Of a DNA stretch of 64,000 nucleotides, positions 56,746 to 64,000 are shown piece after piece; within the stretch, counting starts at the first letter, position 1, and each line of letters opens with the position of its first letter. Below the pieces are notes generated by a model. That model saw only the letters and a list, made by a program, of their open reading frames with translations, did not search any database and was not told the DNA's origin. The DNA lies in contig CBCTZG010000004.1 in NCBI GenBank assembly GCA_965151315.1, positions 10,128 to 74,127 of the forward strand. The letters run 5' to 3'. Source of the stretch: Avimonoglobus sp965151315 (GTDB taxonomy: Bacteria; Bacillota; Clostridia; UBA1381). The position numbers and the translations under genes are program-made.

Positions 56746-57057
56746 ATGTACGCAGTCATCGAAACAGGCGGCAAGCAGTACAAGGTATCAGAAGGCGATG
56801 TTGTTTTCATCGAAAAGCTGGAAGCAGCGGAAGGCGAGAGCGTAACCTTTGACAAAGTGCTGGTTGTGGCAGACGGCGAAAACGTAACGATCGGTACGCC
56901 AGCCGTAGCGGGCGCTTCAGTTTCCGCAAAGGTAGAAAAGCAAGGCAAGTCCAAGAAAATTTACGTTTTCAAAATGAAGAGAAAGAAGAACTACCGTCGT
57001 AAAAAGGGTCACAGACAGCCCTATACGAAAGTAACGATCGAAAAAATCAATGCTTGA
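56746..57057 (+). CDS. rplU: 50S ribosomal protein L21
   Basis: 103 residues, full length. MYAVIETGGKQYKVSEGD, DKVLVVADGE, IYVFKMKRKKNYRRKKGHRQ and YTKVTIEKI are the L21 hallmarks. L21 binds 23S rRNA domains I and II in the large subunit. AAGGAGGTG lies upstream of ATG 56746. The prp (ysxB) gene normally between rplU and rpmA in Firmicutes is absent; only 36 bases separate them. Confidence 0.97.
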   Translation: MYAVIETGGKQYKVSEGDVVFIEKLEAAEGESVTFDKVLVVADGENVTIGTPAVAGASVSAKVEKQGKSKKIYVFKMKRKKNYRRKKGHRQPYTKVTIEKINA

Positions 57058-57093
57058 TTGGAAAATGAACTTGTGAAAGCTGAGGTGTTTTAA

Positions 57094-57348
57094 ATGGCTC
57101 ATAAAAAAGGTATGGGAAGCACAAAGAACGGCCGTGACAGCGAGTCTAAGCGTCTGGGCGTAAAGAGGGCCGACGGGCAGGCGGTTCTGGCCGGCAGCAT
57201 CCTGGTCAGACAGCGCGGCACAAAAATTCATCCGGGCAACAATGTAGGGATCGGCAGCGACGATACCCTGTTCGCATTGATTGACGGTAAGGTAAAGTTT
57301 GAGAGAAAAGGCAGAGATAAGAAACAGTGCAGTGTCTACTCTGCGTAA
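57094..57348 (+). CDS. rpmA: 50S ribosomal protein L27
   Basis: 84 residues: MAHKKGMGSTKNGRDSESKR, LGVKRADGQAVLAG, ILVRQRGTKIHPG. L27 reaches the peptidyl transferase centre with its N-terminus. Most Firmicutes make L27 with a short leader that Prp removes; here the protein begins directly at MAHKKG, as in Proteobacteria, in agreement with the missing prp gene. GAGGTG precedes ATG 57094. A strong terminator follows; obgE, the usual next gene, is 5 kb away on the opposite strand. Confidence 0.97.
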   Translation: MAHKKGMGSTKNGRDSESKRLGVKRADGQAVLAGSILVRQRGTKIHPGNNVGIGSDDTLFALIDGKVKFERKGRDKKQCSVYSA

Positions 57349-57360
57349 GCTTGTGCTTTT

Positions 57361-57391
57361 GGACGATTCTTGGAATCGTCCTTCTTTTTTT
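57361..57391 (+). terminator. Terminator of rplU-rpmA
   Basis: A perfect 9-bp stem (57361-57369 with 57373-57381) is followed by a T-rich run of ten. Confidence 0.92.
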
Positions 57392-57437
57392 GTTTCCCGC
57401 CGGGGCGGCAGGAACACCCCGGCGGATTTTTCCGCGG

Positions 57438-57890
57438 TCAGGAGGTGCGGCTGTAAAACCAATAGCTCCCTGCCTTTAGCAATACAGCCGCCGCTAAAAC
57501 AGCCAATGCCGTATAAAATGCGGGCATATTGAACATGGCCGCCGTACAAGTCGCCGCCAAAAGTACAAACAGCAGGATATCCAGCACAAGGCCGCCGCTT
57601 TTATCGTGGATATATTGATTCCGTTCATCCAGCTCCGCCAGCTTCTGTGCCTGGAGCAGGGCCCTGTCCCGCAGAAGCCGCATATTCCGACAAAGCCGGT
57701 AAATTACCCAGCCCAGGCCACCAAAGAAAATGATTCGGCTGAGTTTTTCCGCCAAAGGCGTCATTATCCGGGAATCGCCGCCGCCCAGCTCCGCAACGGC
57801 CACCATATACACCAGCATTGCAAGAATCAGGATCCAACCGCCCCGAATCCGCCATTTGATTCGATCTGTATAGGACATTTTTTTCTCCAT
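57438..57890 (-). CDS. Membrane protein of the XRE cassette (third)
   Basis: 150 residues with four helices (GGWILILAMLVYMVAVAEL; IIFFGGLGWVIYRL; GGLVLDILLFVLLAATCTAAMF; ALAVLAAAVLLKAGSYW) and a middle cytoplasmic loop with KLAELDERNQYIHDKSGG. The ELDERN-type segment is shared with the protein at 58191. Family not certain; function unknown. GGAGGAGG precedes ATG 57890. It is the last of four co-directional genes starting with the XRE regulator. Confidence 0.75.
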   Translation of the reverse strand: MEKKMSYTDRIKWRIRGGWILILAMLVYMVAVAELGGGDSRIMTPLAEKLSRIIFFGGLGWVIYRLCRNMRLLRDRALLQAQKLAELDERNQYIHDKSGGLVLDILLFVLLAATCTAAMFNMPAFYTALAVLAAAVLLKAGSYWFYSRTS

Positions 57891-57905
57891 TTTATTTCCT
57901 CCTCC

Positions 57906-58178
57906 TTACCGGCCAGCCCCAAACCAGACCAGTAGGGCCAGCCCAATGCATCCCAGGCTGATTCCGACACCAAGATAGGCCCTTTGGCGGCTTTGCCCAT
58001 ATTTAAAAAACAGCTCCGCCGCCCCGCCGAAAAACAACAAGGCCAGACTGCCTTTCCAGGCGCTGTTCCCCTTTACCAGACACATGACCGTCAGGATCTG
58101 TGTGGCAGCGGTCATCAGCTCCAACGCGCGGCCTTTTGCCTGTAGTGCGGCCTGATTCCGCACCTGATTTTCTTCCAT
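57906..58178 (-). CDS. Membrane protein of the XRE cassette (second), DUF6442-like
   Basis: 90 residues: a polar N-terminus (MEENQVRNQAALQAKGRALE) and three helices (LMTAATQILTVMCLV; WKGSLALLFFGGAAELFFKY; LGVGISLGCIGLALLVWF). Size and layout resemble DUF6442 proteins found beside XRE regulators in Firmicutes; this is a tentative likeness. It follows the 58191 gene by 12 bases and precedes the 57438 gene by 15. Confidence 0.65.
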   Translation of the reverse strand: MEENQVRNQAALQAKGRALELMTAATQILTVMCLVKGNSAWKGSLALLFFGGAAELFFKYGQSRQRAYLGVGISLGCIGLALLVWFGAGR

Positions 58179-58190
58179 CTCGATTCCCTC

Positions 58191-58616
58191 CTATCCGTTT
58201 TTAGACAGCTGGATATGCACATACACCGCGTAAAGCTGCGTAAACAAATACACCACGACCAACGGGATCACCACCCGGAAGGATTCTCCCATCAAGGCAA
58301 AGGCTAACAGCAGCGCAGCGTACGCGTAGGTGGACAGGGTAAAGCCCTTGGCTCTGGCCTGGTTTCTCAGCGCCACGTTCCGTTCATCCCGTTCCTCGAT
58401 TTCCATCTGTTTGGCCAGCGCCGGATCGCCCCGCAGCGCCAGCCCCTTGCAGATTTCTCCCAGACTATGGCCGAATAAACCGCAGCCCAAACCGATCAGC
58501 AAATACGGCAGCGTTTTCATAACGCCCTGCGCTTCCGCAGCCCTGATCAGAAAAAGGCCGGCCAATAGCAGCAGCACACCCAATATGCAAAGTACGGAAT
58601 GCTTTTTATTCCCCAT
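58191..58616 (-). CDS. Membrane protein of the XRE cassette (first)
   Basis: 141 residues from ATG 58616 (GAGGAGG ribosome binding site). Two N-terminal helices (VLCILGVLLLLAGLFLIRAA; LPYLLIGLGCGLFGHSLGEI), a charged loop with MEIEERDERNVALRNQARAK, then two helices. The ERDERN motif in a cytoplasmic loop between helix pairs is typical of DUF2178-type proteins that pair with XRE regulators. Its start overlaps the regulator's end by 11 bases, so the two are coupled. Function unknown. Confidence 0.72.
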   Translation of the reverse strand: MGNKKHSVLCILGVLLLLAGLFLIRAAEAQGVMKTLPYLLIGLGCGLFGHSLGEICKGLALRGDPALAKQMEIEERDERNVALRNQARAKGFTLSTYAYAALLLAFALMGESFRVVIPLVVVYLFTQLYAVYVHIQLSKNG

Positions 58617-58815
58617 GATTTTCCTCCTCATCAATAAAAATTTCTTCAATCGTCAGGCCAAAATACCGGGCAATTTTAAAAGCCAGGAGAATGGATGGAT
58701 TATACCGCCCATTTTCTAAAGAGCCTACTGTCTGCCGGGATACTTCCAACGCTAAGGCCAGCTCCTCCTGGGTCATCCCCCGGGCCTTACGGATTTCCTC
58801 TAACCGGTTTTTCAA
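58606..58815 (-). CDS. XRE family transcriptional regulator
   Basis: 69 residues: LEEIRKARGMTQEELALAL, EVSRQTVGSLENGRYNPS, FKIARYFGLTIEEIF. This is a compact HTH_3 regulator. TTG 58815 is chosen because AGGGGG lies seven bases upstream and gives MKNRLEEIRK, the usual start; the frame to 58875 runs through the promoter. The -35 region carries AAGTATACTT, and TATACTTGA/TATACTCAA repeats flank the promoter, which suggests self-regulation. It leads a cassette with three small membrane proteins. Confidence 0.85.
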   Translation of the reverse strand: MKNRLEEIRKARGMTQEELALALEVSRQTVGSLENGRYNPSILLAFKIARYFGLTIEEIFIDEEENHGE

Positions 58816-58854
58816 ATCCACACCCCCTATGTAAAGCGTCCTTTCCATAGCTTG

Positions 58855-58883
58855 AGTATAGCACAGCTGATCCAAAATGTCAA
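58855..58883 (-). promoter_or_regulatory. Promoter and probable operator of the XRE cassette
   Basis: Minus strand: TTGACA (58883-58878), 17-base spacer, TATACT (58860-58855). A 10-bp palindrome AAGTATACTT overlaps the upstream edge of the -35. Confidence 0.8.
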
Positions 58884-58923
58884 GTATACTTTCCGTTTTT
58901 TTTCAAAAAAATCTACTGCCCGA

Positions 58924-59304
58924 TTATGGCAGTAGATCAAATTCTTCCTTTAGGGGCGAAGCCTGGTGATACAGTATCCGGAAGCCCTGTTCCCGCACCC
59001 AAACCGACGTCCGGTAATACGGACGGCCGTTATGCCGGGTCCTATAGTGGGCCAGCCAGGTATCCCGGTCGATCCGCCGGCAGGAAAAGCCAGTAATGGT
59101 AATATCCCTGTCCTCTGTACACCGGAGCAGGCATTCGATGGTTTCTGCACGGTCAAACAGCCGGCCGGACCGTCCGCATTCTGTAAAGTTTTCATGGAGC
59201 ACCTGCTCCAGCCAGGATCGGCTGTTGATATAACGGCAAAGGAATAGCTTGTTTTCCAGCCCCAAAATTTCCGCCGCAGCGGCGTTATTCCCGGATCTGT
59301 CCAT
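58924..59304 (-). CDS. NTF2/SnoaL-like protein (DUF4440-type)
   Basis: 126 residues: an N-terminal helix pair (ILGLENKLFL, WLEQVLHENFTECGRSG), then beta-strands ITITGFSCRRID, TWLAHYRTRHNGRPYYRTSVWV and ILYHQAS. This is the DUF4440/NTF2-like fold, common in small proteins of unknown or enzymatic function. ATG 59304 lies in the last codons of proA (20-base overlap) with no clear ribosome binding site; TTG or internal starts are possible. Probably co-transcribed with proBA. Confidence 0.75.
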   Translation of the reverse strand: MDRSGNNAAAAEILGLENKLFLCRYINSRSWLEQVLHENFTECGRSGRLFDRAETIECLLRCTEDRDITITGFSCRRIDRDTWLAHYRTRHNGRPYYRTSVWVREQGFRILYHQASPLKEEFDLLP

Positions 59305-60535
59305 GACCGTGGATCACATATTTGATCGAGGTAAGCTGCTCCAGACCCATAGGGCCCCGGGCATGCATCTTTTGGGTGCTGATCCCGATCTCCGCTCCAA
59401 AGCCAAACTCAAACCCGTCGGTAAATCGGGTAGAAGCATTTACATATACGGCCGCCGCGTCTACCTCGTTTAGGAATTTTTCCGCCGCAGCCGTATTTTC
59501 CGTTACAATGGCTTCTGAATGCTTGGTGTTATAGCGGTTAATATGCCGGATGGCGTCTTCCACGCCATCCACCAGCTTGACGGCCAGGATATAGTCGTTG
59601 TATTCCGTAGACCAATCCGCCTCCTGGGCCGGCAGCAAATCTTTGCAGATTTCCAGGCAATCCTGGGAAGCCCGGAGCTCTACCCCCTTCTCCCGCAGCG
59701 CTTTGACGGCCAGCGGTAAGAACGTATCCGCGATCCGCCGGTCGATCAGCAGGGTTTCCGCCGCGTTGCAGACGGATGGCCGGCTGACTTTGGCGTTCAG
59801 GATAATCTTTAATGCCATGTCCGGATCACAGTCCCCGTCCACATAGACATGACAGTTGCCCGCCGCTGTTTCAATCACCGGCACCGTAGCGTTTTCCACC
59901 ACAGCCCGGATGAGCCCCGCCCCGCCCCGGGGAATCAGCAGGTCAATATATCCGTTCATTTTCATCAGCTGTGTAGCGGTTTCCCGGCTGGTATCCGCAA
60001 TCACATCCAGGCTGCCGGCCGGTATCCCCGCGCCGTAGGCAGCGTCCTGCATGACCCGCATCAAGGCCAGATTGGAATGGATCGCTTCCTTCCCGCCCCG
60101 CAGGATCACCGCATTGGAGGTTTTTAAGCAAAGTATCGCAGCGTCTACCGTTACATTGGGCCGGGCTTCAAAAATAATGGCAATGACCCCCATAGGCACC
60201 CGCCGCTGGGCGATTTCCAGGCCGTTTGGCCGGGTCCAGGACTTCACCGTCTGGCCGATGGGGTCTGCAAGTGCCGCCACCTGCCGGACGCCTTCCGCCA
60301 TGCCCGCGATCCGGGCCTGAGTCAGGGTCAGCCGGTCGATCATGGCCTGCCGCGTCCCGTTTTCTTTGGCCGCCGCCACATCCTTGGCGTTCGCCCCCAA
60401 AATCTCCTCCGCCCGGGCCTCCAAGGCGTCCGCGATCGCCAAAAGCGCCTGATTTTTCGTCTCGGTCGTTACTGCGGCCAGCTGATAAGCGGCCTCCCGG
60501 GCTGCTGCGCCCTTTCGCTGCAATTCCTCAGTCAT
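59285..60535 (-). CDS. proA: Glutamate-5-semialdehyde dehydrogenase
   Basis: ProA reduces gamma-glutamyl phosphate to glutamate semialdehyde with NADPH in proline synthesis. 416 residues. MGVIAIIFEARPNVTVDAA, NAVILRGGKEAIHSN, the catalytic cysteine in SRPSVCNAAETLLI, and FGAEIGISTQKMHARGPMGL are present. It overlaps the end of proB by eight bases. AAAGGA lies upstream. Confidence 0.96.
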   Translation of the reverse strand: MTEELQRKGAAAREAAYQLAAVTTETKNQALLAIADALEARAEEILGANAKDVAAAKENGTRQAMIDRLTLTQARIAGMAEGVRQVAALADPIGQTVKSWTRPNGLEIAQRRVPMGVIAIIFEARPNVTVDAAILCLKTSNAVILRGGKEAIHSNLALMRVMQDAAYGAGIPAGSLDVIADTSRETATQLMKMNGYIDLLIPRGGAGLIRAVVENATVPVIETAAGNCHVYVDGDCDPDMALKIILNAKVSRPSVCNAAETLLIDRRIADTFLPLAVKALREKGVELRASQDCLEICKDLLPAQEADWSTEYNDYILAVKLVDGVEDAIRHINRYNTKHSEAIVTENTAAAEKFLNEVDAAAVYVNASTRFTDGFEFGFGAEIGISTQKMHARGPMGLEQLTSIKYVIHGHGQIRE

Positions 60536-61352
60536 TATAATCCTGTCCTTTCACAAAATTCTTCGATACAAACAGCGTCCCCACAGGCTTGCCGTCCAGT
60601 ATGTCATACAGCCTGCCAATGTCGTTGCCGTTCGCGATCACCATATGAATTCCCGCGTCCGTCGCCAGCTCCGCCGCGTTAAGCTTTGTTACCATCCCGC
60701 CGGTGCCCCGTTTTGTCCCAGCGCCGCCGGCTACGCCCCGCACCTTCGTCACATCCGATACAACTGGCACAAGCTTCGCCGCAGGATTCACATGGGGATC
60801 CGCGTCATAAAGTCCTTCAATATCAGAAAACAGTACCAACAGGTCGGCGTCTACCAGATCCGCTACTGCGGCGGATAAAATATCATTATCACCAATTTCA
60901 ATCTCATCTGCTGATATGGTATCGTTTTCATTCACAACAGGGATGATCCCCATTTCCAGCAGAGTCTCAATGGTATTCTGGGTATTGCGCTTCCGCCGGG
61001 GGATAGCAATATCTTCCTTTGTCAGCAAAATCTGGGCCACTGTATTGTTATAGTCTGAAAACAGCTTGTCATACAAATACATCAGCTCGCATTGGCCCAC
61101 AGCTGCAATAGCCTGCTTCACCCGGGTCTCCCGGGGCTTTTCCACAAGCCCCAGCTTGCCCACGGCAATACCAACCGCCCCTGAGGACACTAAAATGATT
61201 TCTTTGCCCTGGTTCCGCAGATCCGATAACGTCATCGCCAGCTGGTTGATCCGCTTTAAATTCATTTTCCCTGTATCATAGGTCAGGGTTGAAGTCCCCA
61301 CCTTAACTACAATCCGGTTGGCGCGCCGGATATCTTCATATACCTTTTTCAT
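60528..61352 (-). CDS. proB: Glutamate 5-kinase
   Basis: ProB phosphorylates glutamate, the first and feedback-regulated step of proline synthesis. 274 residues from ATG 61352 (AGAAAGGA nine bases upstream; the TTG at 61358 is too near). VVKVGTSTLTYDTGKMNL, ILVSSGAVGIAVGKLGL, VNENDTISADEIEIGDND and GTGGMVTKLNAAELA are visible. It stops after the kinase domain, so it lacks the PUA domain of the longer form. Own promoter 61383-61411; proA follows with an eight-base overlap. Confidence 0.95.
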   Translation of the reverse strand: MKKVYEDIRRANRIVVKVGTSTLTYDTGKMNLKRINQLAMTLSDLRNQGKEIILVSSGAVGIAVGKLGLVEKPRETRVKQAIAAVGQCELMYLYDKLFSDYNNTVAQILLTKEDIAIPRRKRNTQNTIETLLEMGIIPVVNENDTISADEIEIGDNDILSAAVADLVDADLLVLFSDIEGLYDADPHVNPAAKLVPVVSDVTKVRGVAGGAGTKRGTGGMVTKLNAAELATDAGIHMVIANGNDIGRLYDILDGKPVGTLFVSKNFVKGQDYND

Positions 61353-61382
61353 ACGCAAGAATCCTTTCTTTCTGTTCTTTTC

Positions 61383-61411
61383 ATTATATTCTATCCCCGG
61401 CGGTTTGTAAA
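61383..61411 (-). promoter_or_regulatory. Promoter of proBA
   Basis: Minus strand: TTTACA (61411-61406), 17-base spacer, TATAAT (61388-61383). Confidence 0.82.
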
Positions 61412-61421
61412 GTAGGAAACC

Positions 61422-61449
61422 AAAAAAATCCCGGCGCGGGCCGGGATTT
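61422..61449 (-). terminator. Terminator after mltG
   Basis: A stem of A7TCCCGGC with GCCGGGAT7 separates the obgE-mltG unit from proBA. Confidence 0.9.
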
Positions 61450-61451
61450 TT

Positions 61452-62516
61452 TTATCGGTTCATAGTCGCCTGATGCTCCCCATAGGTTTCCGTAAAGATA
61501 TGGCTGCCATCCTGCTTGGTTTCGTCCGTGTGATAATAAAAATAATTATGCTCCTCCGGATGCAGGGCACCCTGGATAGCTTCCAGCCCGGGATTGCAGA
61601 TAGGGCCCACCGGCAGCCCTTTATTGGCGTAAGTATTATAGGGGGAATCCGTTTCCAGATCCCGGTTGAACACCCGAGTCACATTATATAAGCCGTCAGA
61701 AATGGCGTATACCACCGAAGCGTCGATCTGCAGGCGCATATCCGCTTTCAGCCTGTTTTCAATCACACCGGCGATAGTGGCGTTTTCAGACGCCAGCTTA
61801 GATTCCCGCTGAACCAGGGACGCCTTTGTAATCACGTCATACATATCGTCCAGCTGCCCGCCGGCTTCCGCATACTGCTTTTCAAACTCGCCCAGCATGG
61901 TCTTCACCACATCCTGCGCGGAGGCGTTCCGATAAAACTCATATGTGGACGGGAACAAAAAGCCCTGGAGATGGTATTTCTGCCCTTCCTTTTCCGGAAT
62001 CTCCGCCAGGAAGGCAAAGTCGTAATCTGCCGCCAAAGCGTCGTTGAATTCTGCCTCCGAAGCAATGCCGGCCTCTGTACATCGCTGAATGATCTGCTCC
62101 ACTGAATATCCCTCCGGGATCGTGATGGACAGGGTATCCTTTTTGGCGCCGCCCTGGGCCAAGGCCGCTATGATCTCATTCGTATCCATCCCGCCGGAAA
62201 ATTCAAAGGTCCCGTAGCGCAGCTTACCGTTATATTCCGACTGCTTTACCGAAAGCAGAAACAGAATTTCGCTGGAGATGACATGATTTTCTTTTAGGAT
62301 TTTTGCAATGGTTTTGGTATTGCTGCCCTCCGGCACAGTTACCGTCACTGTTTCGCCCGGCTCCAGCGTTGGCGCGCTGAGCATAGGCACTGCCGCACAT
62401 ACCGCAATGATCAGAACGGCCGCGATTATCAGTGCCACGGTAATCTGTTTCTTTTTTCTGCGTTTTTCTGCCCGCCGCATGCGGCGGGCAGAAAAATCCT
62501 CGTGCCCCTGTTCCAT
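61452..62516 (-). CDS. mltG: Endolytic murein transglycosylase MltG
   Basis: MltG cuts nascent glycan strands and helps set their length. 354 residues: a basic N-terminus, one helix (ITVALIIAAVLIIAVCAAV), a LysM-like region (VTVPEGSNTKTIAKIL; ITIPEGYSVEQIIQRC), then the YceG domain (LQGFLFPSTYEFYRN, MRLQIDASVVYAI, SPYNTYANKGLPVGPICNPG). The catalytic region reads ASLVQRESK: the Glu before Ser is kept, while the other Glu often seen two residues earlier is Gln. GGGAGCGG-type site upstream. Follows obgE by 23 bases. Confidence 0.93.
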   Translation of the reverse strand: MEQGHEDFSARRMRRAEKRRKKKQITVALIIAAVLIIAVCAAVPMLSAPTLEPGETVTVTVPEGSNTKTIAKILKENHVISSEILFLLSVKQSEYNGKLRYGTFEFSGGMDTNEIIAALAQGGAKKDTLSITIPEGYSVEQIIQRCTEAGIASEAEFNDALAADYDFAFLAEIPEKEGQKYHLQGFLFPSTYEFYRNASAQDVVKTMLGEFEKQYAEAGGQLDDMYDVITKASLVQRESKLASENATIAGVIENRLKADMRLQIDASVVYAISDGLYNVTRVFNRDLETDSPYNTYANKGLPVGPICNPGLEAIQGALHPEEHNYFYYHTDETKQDGSHIFTETYGEHQATMNR

Positions 62517-62539
62517 AGATCCGCTCCCTTCCTAAAACT

Positions 62540-63817
62540 TTAGAATACAAAATCAAACTCCAGATCCCCGATCCGGACTGTGTCTCCCTCCTGGATGCCG
62601 GCTGCCTGCAGTGCATCAATCACGCCTTTATTCCGCAAAGCCCGCTGGAAATACTGCAGGCTTTCCGCATCGGAAAAGTTTACGCTGCCGCCCACTGCCT
62701 CAATCCACGGCCCGGAAACCACATATACACTGCCGTCCTTGGAAACGGTGAAATCCGTTTGACTTTCATCCAGCAACGGCTCGTCAATATCCATTTCTGC
62801 TTCAAATACTGGCATGGGCGGCAGCTTGGAAAGCGCCTGATACGCCGCCCGCATCAGCTCCCAGACACCCTTGCCTGTAGCCGCGGAAATGGGAAATACG
62901 GGATAGCCCCGTCGCTCCATTTCCTGTTTAAAATCCTGATACAGCGCCTCATCCTGGATGATATCCGTCTTATTGGCCGCCACCAGCTGGGGCCGGCTGG
63001 CCAAAGTCTCGTTATACTGTCCCAGTTCCGCGTTGATCACGTCAAAATCTGCAATCGGGTTCCGGCCCTCGATGCCGGAAACATCCACTACATGGATCAG
63101 AAGCCGGGTCCGCTCAATATGCCGCAGAAAAGCATGGCCCAAGCCCACGCCTTCGCTGGCGCCTTCAATGATTCCGGGGATGTCCGCCAGCACAAAGCTC
63201 ATATGCTCCGCCAGCTCCACCACCCCTAAATTGGGCTCTAAGGTGGTAAAATGGTAGTTGGCAATCTTGGGATCCGCTTTTGTCGTCCTGGCGAGCAAGG
63301 AGGATTTCCCCACATTGGGAAAGCCTACAAGCCCTACATCCGCCAACAGCTTTAGCTCTAAAATAATTTCCCGTTCTCCGCCCGGTCTGCCGTTTTTGGC
63401 AAAATTGGGCGTCTGCCGGGTAGGCGTGGCAAAATGGGCATTCCCCCAACCGCCGTTGCCGCCCCGGGCTAAGATCACATCCTGGTCCGGCTGGGACATA
63501 TCCGCTAAGATCTTATTGGTGGCCGCGTCCCGGATCACAGTCCCCTGGGGCACCCGGATCACAATATTCTCTCCGCGCCTGCCGTTGCAGCGCTTTCCCA
63601 TGCCGTCACCGCCAGGCTCGGCCGTATACTTGCGCTTATACCGGAAATCCATCAGAGTAGACAGCCCGGGATCTGCCCGAAATACAACGTCGCCGCCCCG
63701 GCCGCCGTCGCCGCCGTCGGGGCCGCCTGCTGCCACATACTTTTCCCGATGAAACGCGATAGCGCCGTTGCCGCCATTACCGGCTTTGATATAAATCTTC
63801 GCTTTATCAATAAACAT
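62540..63817 (-). CDS. obgE: GTPase ObgE/CgtA
   Basis: A ribosome-assembly and stress GTPase. 425 residues: glycine-rich Obg domain (FIDKAKIYIKAGNGGNGAIA; GGPDGGDGGRGGDVVF), G domain with GLVGFPNVGKSSLLARTT near 160-175, DIPGIIEGASEGVGLGHAFL and AANKTDI, and a C-terminal OCT domain (about 345-425). It usually follows rplU-rpmA, but here is separated and inverted. GAAAGG lies upstream of ATG 63817. Confidence 0.96.
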   Translation of the reverse strand: MFIDKAKIYIKAGNGGNGAIAFHREKYVAAGGPDGGDGGRGGDVVFRADPGLSTLMDFRYKRKYTAEPGGDGMGKRCNGRRGENIVIRVPQGTVIRDAATNKILADMSQPDQDVILARGGNGGWGNAHFATPTRQTPNFAKNGRPGGEREIILELKLLADVGLVGFPNVGKSSLLARTTKADPKIANYHFTTLEPNLGVVELAEHMSFVLADIPGIIEGASEGVGLGHAFLRHIERTRLLIHVVDVSGIEGRNPIADFDVINAELGQYNETLASRPQLVAANKTDIIQDEALYQDFKQEMERRGYPVFPISAATGKGVWELMRAAYQALSKLPPMPVFEAEMDIDEPLLDESQTDFTVSKDGSVYVVSGPWIEAVGGSVNFSDAESLQYFQRALRNKGVIDALQAAGIQEGDTVRIGDLEFDFVF

Positions 63818-63888
63818 CTGGTATTTTCAAGACCTTTCCGCCCGCACATACTTTTTGTCCTTACCGCAGGCAAGCAAGGGTATAACCT

Positions 63889-63917
63889 ATTATACCCTAT
63901 ATTGTCGAAAATTACAA
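63889..63917 (-). promoter_or_regulatory. Promoter of obgE-mltG
   Basis: Minus strand: TTGTAA (63917-63912), 17-base spacer, TATAAT (63894-63889). Confidence 0.75.
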
Positions 63918-64000
63918 GAATATTTTGATATATGAAATTTTTTGGATTGTTATGCTACAATACATATTGGACAGTTGAATAAAAAGGATGAAAGATCCGG

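Noticed and set aside
63988..64000. Possible start of a plus-strand gene at the right edge
   Set aside because: The AAAAAGG touches the ATG directly and only four codons are visible, so it cannot be judged.
1..64000. CRISPR arrays, rRNA or tRNA genes
   Set aside because: No regularly spaced repeats, no cas genes, and no tRNA or rRNA signature sequences were seen on reading both strands.

Overview
The window looks like a chromosomal segment of an anaerobic, probably spore-forming Clostridia (Firmicutes) with moderately high GC in its core genes. The evidence is strong AGGAGG-type ribosome binding sites, many TTGACA-N17-TATAAT promoters, SpoVG and a YlmC/YmxH sporulation-family protein, WalRK with YycH and YycI, RNase Y with YmdB, an ECF transporter energizing module, paired GlgC/GlgD, TrpB2, a desulfoferrodoxin and an SLH-domain surface protein. 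I cannot name a genus. I see no rRNA, tRNA, CRISPR array, prophage or intact insertion sequence.

Layout. 1-9.1 kb: end of gdhA, spoVG, murC, typA, an acetyltransferase overlapping dusB, ylmC, trpB2 behind an attenuator-like leader, and eno. 9.2-20.3 kb: rodA and a small membrane protein on the plus strand, then a long minus-strand operon read from about 20.1 kb down to 10.9 kb (methyltransferase, ecfA1, ecfA2, ecfT, truA, a DUF5711-like protein, a CvpA-like protein, ilvD, rho), with tadA divergent. 20.9-22.8 kb: a small AT-rich accessory patch holding an unrecognised 177-aa protein, a DUF6809-like protein, a small HTH protein with an apparent self-operator, a candidate small RNA and an IS3-family remnant. 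22.9-28.5 kb: a 1034-aa cohesin/Ig/SLH surface protein, then ymdB and rny.

28.8-39.4 kb: a complete glycogen cluster (glgB, glgC, glgD, glgA, glgP and a GH13 alpha-glucan hydrolase). 39.4-47.7 kb: a HAD phosphatase behind a promoter with a palindrome in its spacer, a diguanylate cyclase with an ECF S-component-like membrane sensor, desulfoferrodoxin, and the walR-walK region with yycH, yycI and an extra secreted protein that has its own WalR-like box. 47.8-56.4 kb: ftsK/spoIIIE, two small proteins, a YgiQ radical SAM protein running into folD, galK, two acetyltransferases and a zinc-ribbon membrane protein. 56.6-64 kb: rplU and rpmA (without prp), an XRE regulator with three small membrane proteins, then obgE, mltG, proB, proA and an NTF2-like protein on the minus strand.

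Functionally the window is mostly housekeeping: cell wall and division (murC, rodA, mltG, ftsK, walRK), translation and RNA (typA, dusB, truA, tadA, rho, rny, rplU, rpmA, obgE), central and storage carbon metabolism (eno, glg cluster, galK) and amino acid synthesis (ilvD, trpB2, proBA). The most interesting unexplained points are the EcfS-like/GGDEF fusion, the small-RNA candidate and self-operator in the accessory patch, the trpB2 leader, and the WalR-like box inside the walRK cluster.
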